A DNA stretch of 42,934 nucleotides, taken from Entamoeba histolytica HM-1:IMSS. Its lineage: Eukaryota > Evosea > Mastigamoebida > Endamoebidae. Of this stretch, positions 9,791 through 18,774 are shown one piece after another (within the stretch, counting starts at the first letter, position 1; every line of letters begins with the position of its first letter). The DNA lies in NCBI RefSeq assembly GCF_000208925.1, contig NW_001914965.1, positions 1-42,934 of the forward strand, read 5' to 3'. Under the pieces are notes generated by a model. The model was not told the DNA's origin and did no database searches. It saw nothing but the letters and a program-made list of their open reading frames with translations. Made by a program: the position numbers and the translations under genes.

Positions 9791-10408
9791 GAAAAGAAAT
9801 CAATTATGATTAACCTTATTTTTTAGGTTTTTCATCATGTTGAGAAGTGAGCGAATCAGTTTCTTCAACACGCTTTATTTCTATTCAAATAAAGTTTTTG
9901 CAAGCATACTCGACTTAAATGGTTCCTCAGTTAAGTTGCTGCCTGACTTTTATTTTGATTTTAATGAGTAATATAATATTTCTCATTCTTTATATTGTTG
10001 TTTTAAGGAGAGTATATCCATAACTTACTGTTATAGCTCATCTCCTTTTACCTTCGACACCCCTTAAAGAAACCCTATTCCTTGATAATATCATTATGTT
10101 TAATTTTTGTGCAACAATATCAATTAAATATGCGTCTTCTTTAATAAATGATAATTCTTAATAAATAATACCTCCTTAGTTAATAATAATTCTTAGTTAA
10201 TAATAATTCTTAATAAACAATAATCCTTATGAATAATAATATTACATAATAACCACTCATAATAAATATTAATAATTATAAACAGTTAGTTTTGAACAGA
10301 TATTATCTCACCAAAGGCACGTCATGACCAGACGATAACTGGGAGATTCGAAGCGTGTGAATATTTTAGGGTTTCATGTGGTGTCTCTGACGTGCCATCT
10401 TCGAATCC
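9791..10408 (+). mobile_element. SINE, divergent family, with perfect TSD
   Basis: A 618-bp non-coding element bounded by a perfect 19-bp duplication. Its last ~95 bases (10314-10408) resemble the 3' end of the two SINE1-type copies in this window: GGCACGTCAtgaccag...ataactgggag..TCGAAG...agggttt...GACGTGCC..CTTCGA. GGCACGTCA (10316-10324) pairs with TGACGTGCC (10388-10396), and TTCGAAG (10347-10353) with CTTCGAA (10399-10405). The body is unlike SINE1. Between about 10158 and 10240 it carries degenerate tandem repeats of about 17 bp, two of them identical (10176-10192 and 10193-10209, TTAGTTAATAATAATTC). It is therefore a different SINE family using the same tail, presumably mobilised by an Entamoeba LINE. 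It lies 128 bp upstream of the Lys/Glu-rich gene. Confidence 0.85.
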
Positions 10409-10427
10409 TAAATTAATTATTTATAAA
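10409..10427 (+). repeat. right target-site duplication of the SINE at 9791
   Basis: Identical to 9772-9790; it defines the 3' boundary of the inserted element. Confidence 0.9.
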
Positions 10428-10536
10428 AATAAATTATGAAAAAAGCAATAAAATACGTTGTTTTTGAAACACGTACAACCACGTTTTAACCCTACAGCCA
10501 ATTCTAAAAAAAATAAAAAGGATTAAACAACATAAC

Positions 10537-12363
10537 ATGACTCTTAAACCAATTGAAGCAAGTGAAATTATTAAAGAAATCCCACAAGGATGTGAAGAGT
10601 CAGAAATGCCAGCAGCTGCAAATACTGAAATTTTTGAGACTAAAGCAGAAGAAAAATTATTAACTAAAGAAATAAAAGACATCAGAGATAAAAAACAAAT
10701 TAAGTCAAAAATTAATGAAGTCACTAAACCAAAGAAAAATGAACCTCAAATTACAAAGGCTTTAGTCAAAAAAATTTACAGTCAACTTAAACTTGTTCCT
10801 CCTGAAAATGGAAAATATGTCTCAAATGAAGAGTCTGTTCTTGACAGAATGAATGACCTCAGAGAAACCATATTGGCTTCATTGATTAAATTTTCCAAAG
10901 TAGAACAAGATGAGGGTTTAAAAAAAGTTTTTGAGGATTCAAGTAAAGTAATAGAAGATAAAATTTCTCAAATTGAAATTAGTCAAGTCAAATTACTTAT
11001 TAATAAGTTTAGTCAAAACCAAAATATCTCTGAAGGAGATTCTTTCACTCATTCTTTTGCTTTACAACAAGAAGACCTTGAAAAGAAAGAAGAAAATAAT
11101 GAGGTTAAGAGTCAAGATAAAAAAGATCATAAAAAACATGAGAAAAAAGACCATAAAAAAGAAGAGAAAAAACCGAAATCATCAGCGGTTCATTCAAAAG
11201 AAGAAACAAAAGATAATAACACTAAGGAAAATAAATCCAAAGAAGTTAAAGCAAATATTGATGAGGAATTTGCTCGTCGTTTGACTGTACGAAAAGTAAG
11301 TACTGGTTTTAGTGAAGAAAAGAAAGAAACTAAAGATGAAAAGAAACTATGGCTTCCACCACGTAAGAGAATAAGTACTTATATAACTGAAGACCAGAAA
11401 AAGGAAAAATTAGAAGATAAAAAATCAGAGATTAATGACAACAAAACGACAAAAGAAGACATAGGTGTTGGTCTAATTAGTAATCCCAAAGATAAAAATG
11501 AACATGAGTTATTTACCAGTCGTTTGAGTCTACGAAAAGTTGCCGACAACATCGTAGAAGAAAAGAAAGTAGAAGCAACCAAAGACATTGACCCTAAGGA
11601 AAAGAAGTCTAAAGAAATTGATGGAACTACACTTGATGAATTTGCTCGTCGTTTGACTGTAAGAAAAGTGGGTAATAGTGTTAGTGAAGAAAAGAAACCA
11701 AAGCCTCCAACAAATGAGGAAACAAAAGCTGAAGAAAAAGTTAAAGAAGTCAAAAAAGTAAAAGAAGAAAAGAAAGGAGAAGCTAAGGAAGAAAAGAAAG
11801 AGAAAAAGGAAAAGAAAGAGAAAAAGGAAAAGAAAGAGAAAAAGGAAAAGAAACCAAAGTCCACATCAACTGAAGAATCAGAAACTGAACCTGTTAAAGA
11901 AAAGAAAGAAGCTAAGAAAGAGAAAAAGGAAAAGAAAGAAGAAAAAGAAAAGAAAGAAGAAAAAGAAAAGAAAGAAGAAAAAGAAAAGAAAGAAGCTAAG
12001 AAAGAGAAAAAGGAAAAGAAAAAGGAAAAGAAAGAGAAAGAAGAAAAGGAACCAAAGTCCACATCAACTGAAGAATCAGAAACTGAACCTGTTAAAGAAA
12101 AGAAAGAAGCTAAGAAAGAGAAAAAGGAAAAGAAAGAAGCTAAGAAAGAGAAAAAGGAAAAGAAAGAAGAAAAAGAAAAGAAGCCAAAACCAGCAATATC
12201 CAAAGAGGAAAATGCTGAGGTTGTTAAAGAAAAAAAGGAACACAAGAGACATGATAAAGAACATAAAAAACATGATAAAGGGTCGAAGAAAGAACACACT
12301 AAAAAGCACAAGAAACATGAGAAAAAAGTAAATGAAAAACCAGAACATAAGGAAGTGAAATAA
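10537..12363 (+). CDS. Lys/Glu-rich repeat protein
   Basis: The 608-aa protein is dominated by Lys and Glu and has no signal peptide or membrane segment. The first ~170 residues look helical and less biased. Three copies of a basic motif follow at about residues 243, 323 and 367: EFARRLTVRKV, LFTSRLSLRKV and EFARRLTVRKV, each followed by a (S/V)EEKK segment; the RRLTVRK core resembles a basophilic kinase site. From about residue 400 the sequence is KEKK-type low complexity, probably a long charged single helix. It contains an in-frame duplication with a 66-codon period around KSTSTEESETEPVKEKKEA. It resembles the lysine-and-glutamate-rich (KERP) type of Entamoeba protein in composition only. 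Long antisense frames here are shadows of the repetitive composition. A SINE occupies its distal upstream region. Confidence 0.75.
   Translation: MTLKPIEASEIIKEIPQGCEESEMPAAANTEIFETKAEEKLLTKEIKDIRDKKQIKSKINEVTKPKKNEPQITKALVKKIYSQLKLVPPENGKYVSNEESVLDRMNDLRETILASLIKFSKVEQDEGLKKVFEDSSKVIEDKISQIEISQVKLLINKFSQNQNISEGDSFTHSFALQQEDLEKKEENNEVKSQDKKDHKKHEKKDHKKEEKKPKSSAVHSKEETKDNNTKENKSKEVKANIDEEFARRLTVRKVSTGFSEEKKETKDEKKLWLPPRKRISTYITEDQKKEKLEDKKSEINDNKTTKEDIGVGLISNPKDKNEHELFTSRLSLRKVADNIVEEKKVEATKDIDPKEKKSKEIDGTTLDEFARRLTVRKVGNSVSEEKKPKPPTNEETKAEEKVKEVKKVKEEKKGEAKEEKKEKKEKKEKKEKKEKKEKKPKSTSTEESETEPVKEKKEAKKEKKEKKEEKEKKEEKEKKEEKEKKEAKKEKKEKKKEKKEKEEKEPKSTSTEESETEPVKEKKEAKKEKKEKKEAKKEKKEKKEEKEKKPKPAISKEENAEVVKEKKEHKRHDKEHKKHDKGSKKEHTKKHKKHEKKVNEKPEHKEVK
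11853..12139 (+). repeat. in-frame tandem duplication in the Lys/Glu-rich gene
   Basis: An 89-base block at 11853-11941 recurs exactly at 12051-12139. The offset of 198 bases (66 codons) keeps the frame. The intervening sequence is made of AAAGAAGAAAAAG-like units that themselves look slippage-prone. Confidence 0.85.
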
Positions 12364-12429
12364 CCAAAGTTATCAATAATTCAATGATAAGAAGTGCAAG
12401 AATAACAAAAGTAATTAATTAAGTATTAT

Positions 12430-14330
12430 TAGGGTTTGTTTCTTTATTCTTTTAGTTTAGTTTCATCTAATCTCTTTCTAAGTGTTATTATTATGATAAA
12501 ATACAATACTTTCTTATATTTTTTGTTAGTACGCTTTTTACATTTTTAATATTGTCACTTTTATTTCTTTAATTCATCTAATACTTGAGATGTTTATTAT
12601 TCCATGTATTTTAACATTTCTCATTTCTCCATTATCTTTTTCCATTCTTTATTTCTTTATATTCATTTATTTTATTCATTTATTTTCATTATTATTGTGA
12701 TATTCAACATTATTCAAATCATTTATGAGACTTAGTTTTTACTTTTTGTTTGTTACTTATATTTTATCATTGTCTTTTCGTTTATTACTTTTATATTGTA
12801 TCAAGAATATTTCAAGTTACTTATTCTCATTATACTTAAATTTAATTCATTTAATGTTATTATGACACTATCATAATTGATATATCTTTCATTCCACGAG
12901 ATGATTTGTTTTATTTTCAAATTCTCTTTATTTAATATCACCTGTGTTTCATATAACGATTTCATTTATTCTAAAGTAATATCGTTATTTGAGTATATTT
13001 CATTCTTTCTTCCTTATTCTAATTTTCTTGTTAGAATCAAACATGATTTTATTTGTATTGATTCTGACTATTTCATTTTTATTAAATTTAATTCTTTCTT
13101 TTATCATTGTCATCATATATTTTAGGTACTTTATTCTTTCTAGTGCTTTAACTTTAATTCCTTCTTCATCATTTTCTTTTAATTTCATGATGAACTTTAT
13201 TCTGTACAATTCCCTTGACCAAATCTTCTAGTCTATTGATTTTCTTTAGGATTTCTTTTATTTCATCAATTTTATCTCTTATTATTTTATTTTGGAGATA
13301 AAGGTGCATAACCATTGAAATATTCTTCATATCATCTTGCAGATCCTGTATTCTGCTTCCTGACCATTCCCATCTATTATTATTTCCTCTTATTAATCGG
13401 TCAGCTTCTTTTCTTTGAAAGTAGTAATTAATGTTAGTACATTTTTCTACTTTCATTTCTTTCACTTTATTGATGAGAGTGTTAAAGTATTCTTCATCAA
13501 TTTCTGTAGAGTTATTCTTTAATATGATGTTTTTTATTATTGAATCACACTCTACTCTTCATTCTATTATATCATTTACTTTCACTTTAATGTACTGTTT
13601 AGTATTTTGTTTTATTTTATGTGATATTTTAATATATTTAATATATTCTTTTTCATTATTGACATTGATGTTTATTGCTTTTATTATATTTTCTATTTGT
13701 TCCCATCTTAATTTCTTATATAATTTCTTATTCAACCAATTAATTGCAAAACAATACAATACTTCAATTAAAATTCTATTTCTTTCTTTTGTTGTATTTG
13801 TTGTATTTTCATTATACTTTGTTTGTTATTTATTATTCTTGCAATTTTACATCTTCATTCATTTCTTTATTTGGATTTTGTTTTTAACTTCTTCTTCATT
13901 TGTTTTAATGTCTTTTTCTTCAATTTCTTTTGTTTTCTTTATTTTCTTCTTTGATTCTTTCATTTATCTTTTTCTTTTTGATTGAATATACTTCTTGAAG
14001 AATATCATACCATCTTTTTCTTTTACCTTCTTACTTTTTGAGTATTTCTGAATATTCTCCTTTATTCCATTCACTTTTTATTCTTTTTATTCTTTCTTGT
14101 ATCTCATTTATTGTTGTTCATTTATATTTGTTATTTGTATAATCTTTATTATTATTATATTTATCTTGTTTTTTATTTGTGTCTCTTTGTGTCTTTCGTC
14201 TTCTAAACCATTTTCCTTGATATTTCATTTATTATTATTATTTCTATTATTATGTCAATTATTGTTATTGACATTCATTCTTTTTTTATTGTATGACATT
14301 GGATTTCTATGTTTTATTTGTTTTTATTTA
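12430..14330 (-). pseudogene. decayed minus-strand coding relic, family uncertain
   Basis: Within a 2.7-kb space (12364-15094) without an intact gene, the minus strand shows a string of broken frames with protein-like composition. The best piece is 13169-13465, which reads ADRLIRGNNNRWEWSGSRIQ and then a coiled-coil-like stretch ending near DKIDEIKEILKKINRLEDLV. Another at 13559-13759 has AINWLNKKLYKKLRWEQIEN. The Trp, Gly and amphipathic helices are hard to explain by random AT-rich sequence, and the pieces line up on one strand but are broken by stops and frameshifts. A basic, coiled-coil LINE ORF1 or a decayed host gene are both possible. Boundaries are approximate. The flanks 12364-12430 and 14330-15094 show only low-complexity AT-rich DNA, including TTATTA runs near 14910-14960. 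Confidence 0.4.
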
Positions 14331-15094
14331 CTATACCCAAAGGTTTTAAACAACAGCAATTGCATTAAAATTTTGATGTATTTCCTGCATTGGAAAATGA
14401 ACTATTAAAAATGAATATGAAATAATGAAATAAAATAATGAAGACAATGAATTGATAATGAATTAGAATAATCCAACACTGAACAAATAGAATAAAGAAT
14501 AAATTGAATATATTATTAATGGTGCACTGTTATTATTATTTGTTATTTTAATTATTAAAATAATGATTATTTCTTCTATTATGTTATTTAATGTAATTTT
14601 ATCATTTTATTTGTTTTTCATTCATTTAATTTCGTTTATTTATTGTGTATTTATAATAATTATTTCATTTCTTTTCTCTTTTATTTCTTATTCTTATTTT
14701 ATTATCTTATTTTTGTTTATCATTTATTATCTTTATTAAATTAATTTGTTAGAATTGATGTTGATAAAACATGAAAATTCAAATAACAAAAGATGAAATA
14801 AAAATAAAACAAAATTGAATTTTCTTTTCTATATTTTTTTTTTTATTTATTAACAAAAAAATGAAAAAATACTAAAAATAAAATAAACTAATTATAGAAA
14901 ATAACAATATTATAATTTTATTATTATTATATTATTAATATTATTATATATTTATTGTTATTGTAAAAATGATAAAAATAACATTTATTTAAAATAAAAT
15001 GATGATAAAATTAATAATTGACTTTATGTTAATAACGTGTATTAATTATTTAAATATTCATATTTTGAACTTATAAACATCAATTTAAATTAAA

Positions 15095-15592
15095 ATGAAT
15101 ATGATGTATATTAAACAAATAGAAGAATGGACAGAAAAAAGAATAAATAATATACTATTTGATTCAGACATTGATGATTGGAATAAAAATACATCAGTAT
15201 TTAAACAACGAATATGGAATAAAGAACATATAATAATTATTATTGAAGATGAAGAAGGAAATAAATTTGGAGGATATGTTAATGAGAAAATTGATAAAAT
15301 TTATAGTTGTATATATGATTCAAATTCATTTGTATTTTCATGGGAATCAAAAGGAAGAATGAAAGGAATGATGAAATTTGATATTAAACGACATCAAAAT
15401 GCATTTTATTTATTGATTCAATCAAATAATGATTTGTTTGGATTTGGAATTGGATATGATATTCTTGTTTATAAAGAAGATAATAAAACAGAATCATTTT
15501 GTGAACAAAATTCTTTTGATTATAATGGAATATCAAATGCACTTTGTGGAAAAGAACATCAATATCGTTTTTTAAAACAAAACGAATCATAG
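15095..15592 (+). CDS. TLDc-domain-like protein, short
   Basis: A 165-aa protein of a type that is strongly expanded in Entamoeba. Residues about 5-45 (EEWTEKRINNILFDSDIDDW..NTSVF) are the usual lead-in, followed by IIIIEDEEGNKFGGYV, the FG.(F/Y)V core of the TLDc fold, then FVFSWESKGR and the closing YRFLKQNES strand. Longer paralogues carry an N-terminal coiled coil that is absent here, so this is either a naturally short member or an N-terminally truncated one. The ATG at 15095 is preceded by TTTGAACTTATAAA, which could act as a combined GAAC/TATA element. A decayed relative lies at 34.9-35.8 kb. Cellular role is unknown; TLDc proteins elsewhere are linked to oxidative-stress protection and V-ATPase binding. 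Confidence 0.75.
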   Translation: MNMMYIKQIEEWTEKRINNILFDSDIDDWNKNTSVFKQRIWNKEHIIIIIEDEEGNKFGGYVNEKIDKIYSCIYDSNSFVFSWESKGRMKGMMKFDIKRHQNAFYLLIQSNNDLFGFGIGYDILVYKEDNKTESFCEQNSFDYNGISNALCGKEHQYRFLKQNES

Positions 15593-15670
15593 TAATTGAA
15601 ATGAAATGATTCAATCTTTATTAATTGAAAATGAACTAAACAAGAATAAAAACAAATTAATGAAGAATAT

Positions 15671-15770
15671 NNNNNNNNNNNNNNNNNNNNNNNNNNNNNN
15701 NNNNNNNNNNNNNNNNNNNNNNNNNNNNNNNNNNNNNNNNNNNNNNNNNNNNNNNNNNNNNNNNNNNNNN
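15671..15770. other. assembly gap (100 N)
   Basis: A run of exactly 100 N, a conventional placeholder for a gap of unknown size. It sits directly before the second copy of the 765-bp repeat, so the repeat very likely caused the break and the order or distance across it should not be trusted. Confidence 0.99.
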
Positions 15771-16535
15771 AAGTAACTTCTTTATCATTACATTTGATCT
15801 AAGCTATATTGTTAATAACCCTTTCTTATTTTACATTATTACTAACTTTAACTTTCCTTTTGTTGAGTTAAACCCACAAAACCTTCATTTCATTATTGTT
15901 AATGTATTGACACCTTTCTTAACCAATAACATAACTAAATTCTATGACTTATTTAAACACTTTGATTTATTACTTTTACACACCCTTCCTATAGTAAGTA
16001 TTTCTTATGTTATAAATAACTAACACACACATTCCTCTCTGAACAAACATAACTATCATTAACGTGTTTATTTTTGTAACAACTGAGTGATAGTTGTCTT
16101 TCCTCATTTATTATCTTCTTGTCATTGATTGCTCTTTATAAACTAAATTCCTTTTGTTTAGTTTTAAGTATATTAAATTATTTCTACTTTACGGAAGAAG
16201 TTTTCCATTGAGTCTCAATGAATGTTATAGTATTAGTTATATATTCCCTAACTCTTCATACCATACTTGCAGTAGTTGTGTTTAATTGATATCCTTGAAG
16301 AAGAGTTAAAAAAATTACATAATCATTGCATCTCTAATTGATGATATTTCTTATTGTAAACATGTCCAATTATATGCTCTATATCCTTCAAGATTAAATC
16401 ACTCAATTATTCTGAAAAAATGTTATTATTCCAGTGTTATAAAACTGACAGTTCTTACTATTTGTTTGTTTCGCAGAAAGAAAACCAATTTTAAGACATA
16501 AAAACTGAGAATAACCCTTTCTCAAAGGAAAAAGG
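15771..16535 (+). repeat. 765-bp dispersed repeat, copy 2 (left end cut by gap)
   Basis: Matches 8577-9341 at about 99.6% identity over its whole length. The left limit coincides with the N run, so the element may continue into the gap. The right limit is sharp: after GGAAAAAGG the two copies diverge. Confidence 0.85.
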
Positions 16536-17019
16536 GGGTATTATAGTAAATGAACCTTACACATTATTTCTTCTTTAGTTTTATTACTTGTGTTGTTACT
16601 TCAAACAAAACTAAAGTTGTCTCTGTATTATCAGAAAATAGGCGTATGATTATTAACATAAATACATAGAATTGTTTTGTTAGGTTAAACCAAAAATGGT
16701 ATTAAGAAGGTTCAAGAAATTTTAAAAGCTCTTTTCGTGAAAAAGAGCATAAAAAACAACTTAAACAACTACCAAAAGAAAAAGTCTCGTAGAAATACCA
16801 AAATGATAAATAAATATCAAAAAAGAAAAACCAAATGATATTAACGAAAAATTTTCTTCATAAAAGAAATAAATATAAATAAAGAAGAAGAAAGAAAATA
16901 GAGAAGTGAAAGACATAATAACAAAAATAGTATAACAATAATTAAAGATAAGATGAGGAATAGTCAAAAAAAGAAAAACAGGAAAGAACTTAAAATAATT
17001 AAAAAGATAAAATATAAGC
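16536..17019. other. intergenic with a small hairpin
   Basis: AT-rich leader of the following gene. It holds a short inverted repeat at 16728-16748 (GCTCTTTTC / GAAAAAGAGC, one bulged A, 2-3 base loop). No function is evident and no gene is seen. Confidence 0.5.
16986..16991 (+). promoter_or_regulatory. possible GAAC-type core promoter element
   Basis: AAAGAACTTAAAAT lies 31-34 bases before the ATG at 17020. Entamoeba core promoters contain a GAAC element (consensus AATGAACT) along with a TATA-like box. Only the GAAC core is conserved here, so this is tentative. Confidence 0.3.
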
Positions 17020-18399
17020 ATGGGAGATACGCAAAGCACCTCAAATAATGTTTCAAGTGTAAAACCAACAACTACACCAAGCGAAAACAATTCACAAAAA
17101 ATAACAAATGATGGTAACCAAATCACTGAGATGATGAAAAAAGATGAAGAAGAATGTGTAAAAATGATGGAAGAAGAACATAAAACAAACTTTACTGCTT
17201 CAGATGAGGAAAAAGAAAAGCAAGAAGTCATGAAAAAGATGGAAGAAACAAAAAATGAAGAAGGGGATTTAGGATATTTCACACCAGTACTCACACCAGA
17301 ATTAAGTCCTGAACATCCTCCACGTTTTTCTATTACTAAAGCACCTGCACTATCAGAAATGGAGCTAGAAAATAAAAGAAGTGAATTATCACTTGATGTA
17401 AATAAAACAATTGATATAGAAGTTGGAGAAGAAACATTAAAAGTACCTGTTGAAAAAGATAACGATGATAAAGAAACATCACAAATTATTGAAGAAATTA
17501 AAGAAGAAACTCAGGAATTAAACAAACAGTTACCAGAAGAAATCAAAAAGAATGAACCTGTTATTTGTCTTGGACAAGAAAAATTAAAAGAACAACAACT
17601 ATTTAATGACAATGGAGAAAAAATTCTTGTCAATGAAAAAAGAATAGAGCCAACAGAAAATGGAATTTGTGAAGAACATAAGATTGTTAAAACACAAAAT
17701 GATGAAAATAAAAAAGCTCTTATTATGAAACAAGAAGAAAAAAAGGAAGAAACAAAAGATGGAATTCAAAAGAAAAGTGAAAGTACAAAGGAAGTTAATA
17801 TAAGTACTAGTAAAGAAGGAATTGTAATGATGAAACAATTATCTCAAACTATAGAACAATTAAGCACAAATAAACCTATGGAAGAAGAAACAAAAGAAAA
17901 TGATAATAAAGAAAATAAATCCGAAGATGAGTTAGAATGCATTAATACTAAAGATTTTATTAATAAAATGGATATGAATGAAATTAATAACCAAATTGAA
18001 CTTATGGATGATCAAGAAGGAAATACTCCTTTTGATTTATTAAACCAAACTGATAGTGATGATTCTTTCTTTGATAATGATGATGAGTTCTTTTCAGATA
18101 GTTTATTTGGTGATGACTTTTTTGAAGATGATGATATTTTCGGTGCACTCCATTCAATTTGGTCATCAAAGAAAAAGAAAAAAGAAGTTCCCATGATAGA
18201 AGAAGGATTTAAACACCCAAAAGAACTTCAACAAAAAAGATCTAAAAAAGAAAGAAGAGTTATTACTATTATTACACCAATTAATGCTAAAGATATAAAA
18301 AAACTAAATGAATCAAAGCCAAAGAAAGGTTGTGAAAATAAAAAGAAGATTGTAAAAAGAACAAGAAGAGTTACTTCAGTTCAGGAGTTATTGGATTGA
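17020..18399 (+). CDS. charged low-complexity protein with acidic and basic C-terminal blocks
   Basis: A 459-aa protein without signal peptide or membrane segment. It begins MGDTQSTSNNVSS; G at position 2 invites N-myristoylation, but the following residues are not ideal. Most of the protein is Glu/Lys/Asn-rich and probably disordered. A proline-rich patch, TPVLTPELSPEHPPRFS, lies near residue 90. Around residues 345-385 is a Phe/Asp cluster (DDSFFDNDDEFFSDSLFGDD), then IFGALHSIWSSKKKKK, and the tail is basic with KKERRVITIITP and KRTRRVTSVQELLD. Acidic-aromatic clusters of this kind occur in transactivation or histone-binding regions, but that is inference. It is not a recognised family. Confidence 0.7.
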   Translation: MGDTQSTSNNVSSVKPTTTPSENNSQKITNDGNQITEMMKKDEEECVKMMEEEHKTNFTASDEEKEKQEVMKKMEETKNEEGDLGYFTPVLTPELSPEHPPRFSITKAPALSEMELENKRSELSLDVNKTIDIEVGEETLKVPVEKDNDDKETSQIIEEIKEETQELNKQLPEEIKKNEPVICLGQEKLKEQQLFNDNGEKILVNEKRIEPTENGICEEHKIVKTQNDENKKALIMKQEEKKEETKDGIQKKSESTKEVNISTSKEGIVMMKQLSQTIEQLSTNKPMEEETKENDNKENKSEDELECINTKDFINKMDMNEINNQIELMDDQEGNTPFDLLNQTDSDDSFFDNDDEFFSDSLFGDDFFEDDDIFGALHSIWSSKKKKKEVPMIEEGFKHPKELQQKRSKKERRVITIITPINAKDIKKLNESKPKKGCENKKKIVKRTRRVTSVQELLD

Positions 18400-18774
18400 G
18401 AAGAGAATTATTCCTGATTGACTGACTTAATTTGCATCATTTTTTTCAATATTTTTCATACTTTTTATAATACCGCATTGTTTAAAAATGTCATAATGAA
18501 AACAGGACAGTTTAATAATGGTATACACATCACCAAATAATACATTAAGAATCTATAATTTAAAGAGGAAAAAGAAAAGAATTGAAAGAAGGGAAAATCT
18601 AAAGGATTCGACACAATTCTGTAAGAATTCTAGAGGTAAGATAAGTAGTAAATAAATAATAAAAATATAACAAAAGTATAATAAAACAAGAAGAAATAAA
18701 TGGAAGGGGTGAAGAAATTCTTTTGAAGAAAAAGAGAAAATTTGAAACTCATTGAGATAAAATTATTACTCAAG
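18400..18774. other. intergenic, nothing recognised
   Basis: AT-rich spacer between the charged protein gene and the MFS gene, with only a trivial AGAATTCT palindrome near 18623. The frame of the downstream gene opens at a TTG at 18742, but the first ATG is at 18775. Confidence 0.5.

Noticed and set aside
9791..10408. The element as a tRNA-derived SINE with polymerase III boxes
   Set aside because: I could not find convincing A and B boxes or a tRNA fold; Entamoeba SINEs are not tRNA-like.
11379..12348. Long Phe/Ser-rich minus-strand frames opposite the Lys/Glu-rich gene
   Set aside because: They are antisense images of AAAGAA repeats (giving FFS runs) and have no start context or domain; the plus-strand frame is the coding one.
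13431..14408. Plus-strand hydrophobic frames (184 and 103 codons) in the 12.4-15.1 kb region
   Set aside because: They are Phe/Leu/Ile-rich readings of the T-rich strand opposite the decayed minus-strand relic, without Entamoeba codon or protein features.
16728..16748. Hairpin as a factor-independent terminator
   Set aside because: It is followed by no T run and the genome is eukaryotic; it is more likely chance in AT-rich DNA.
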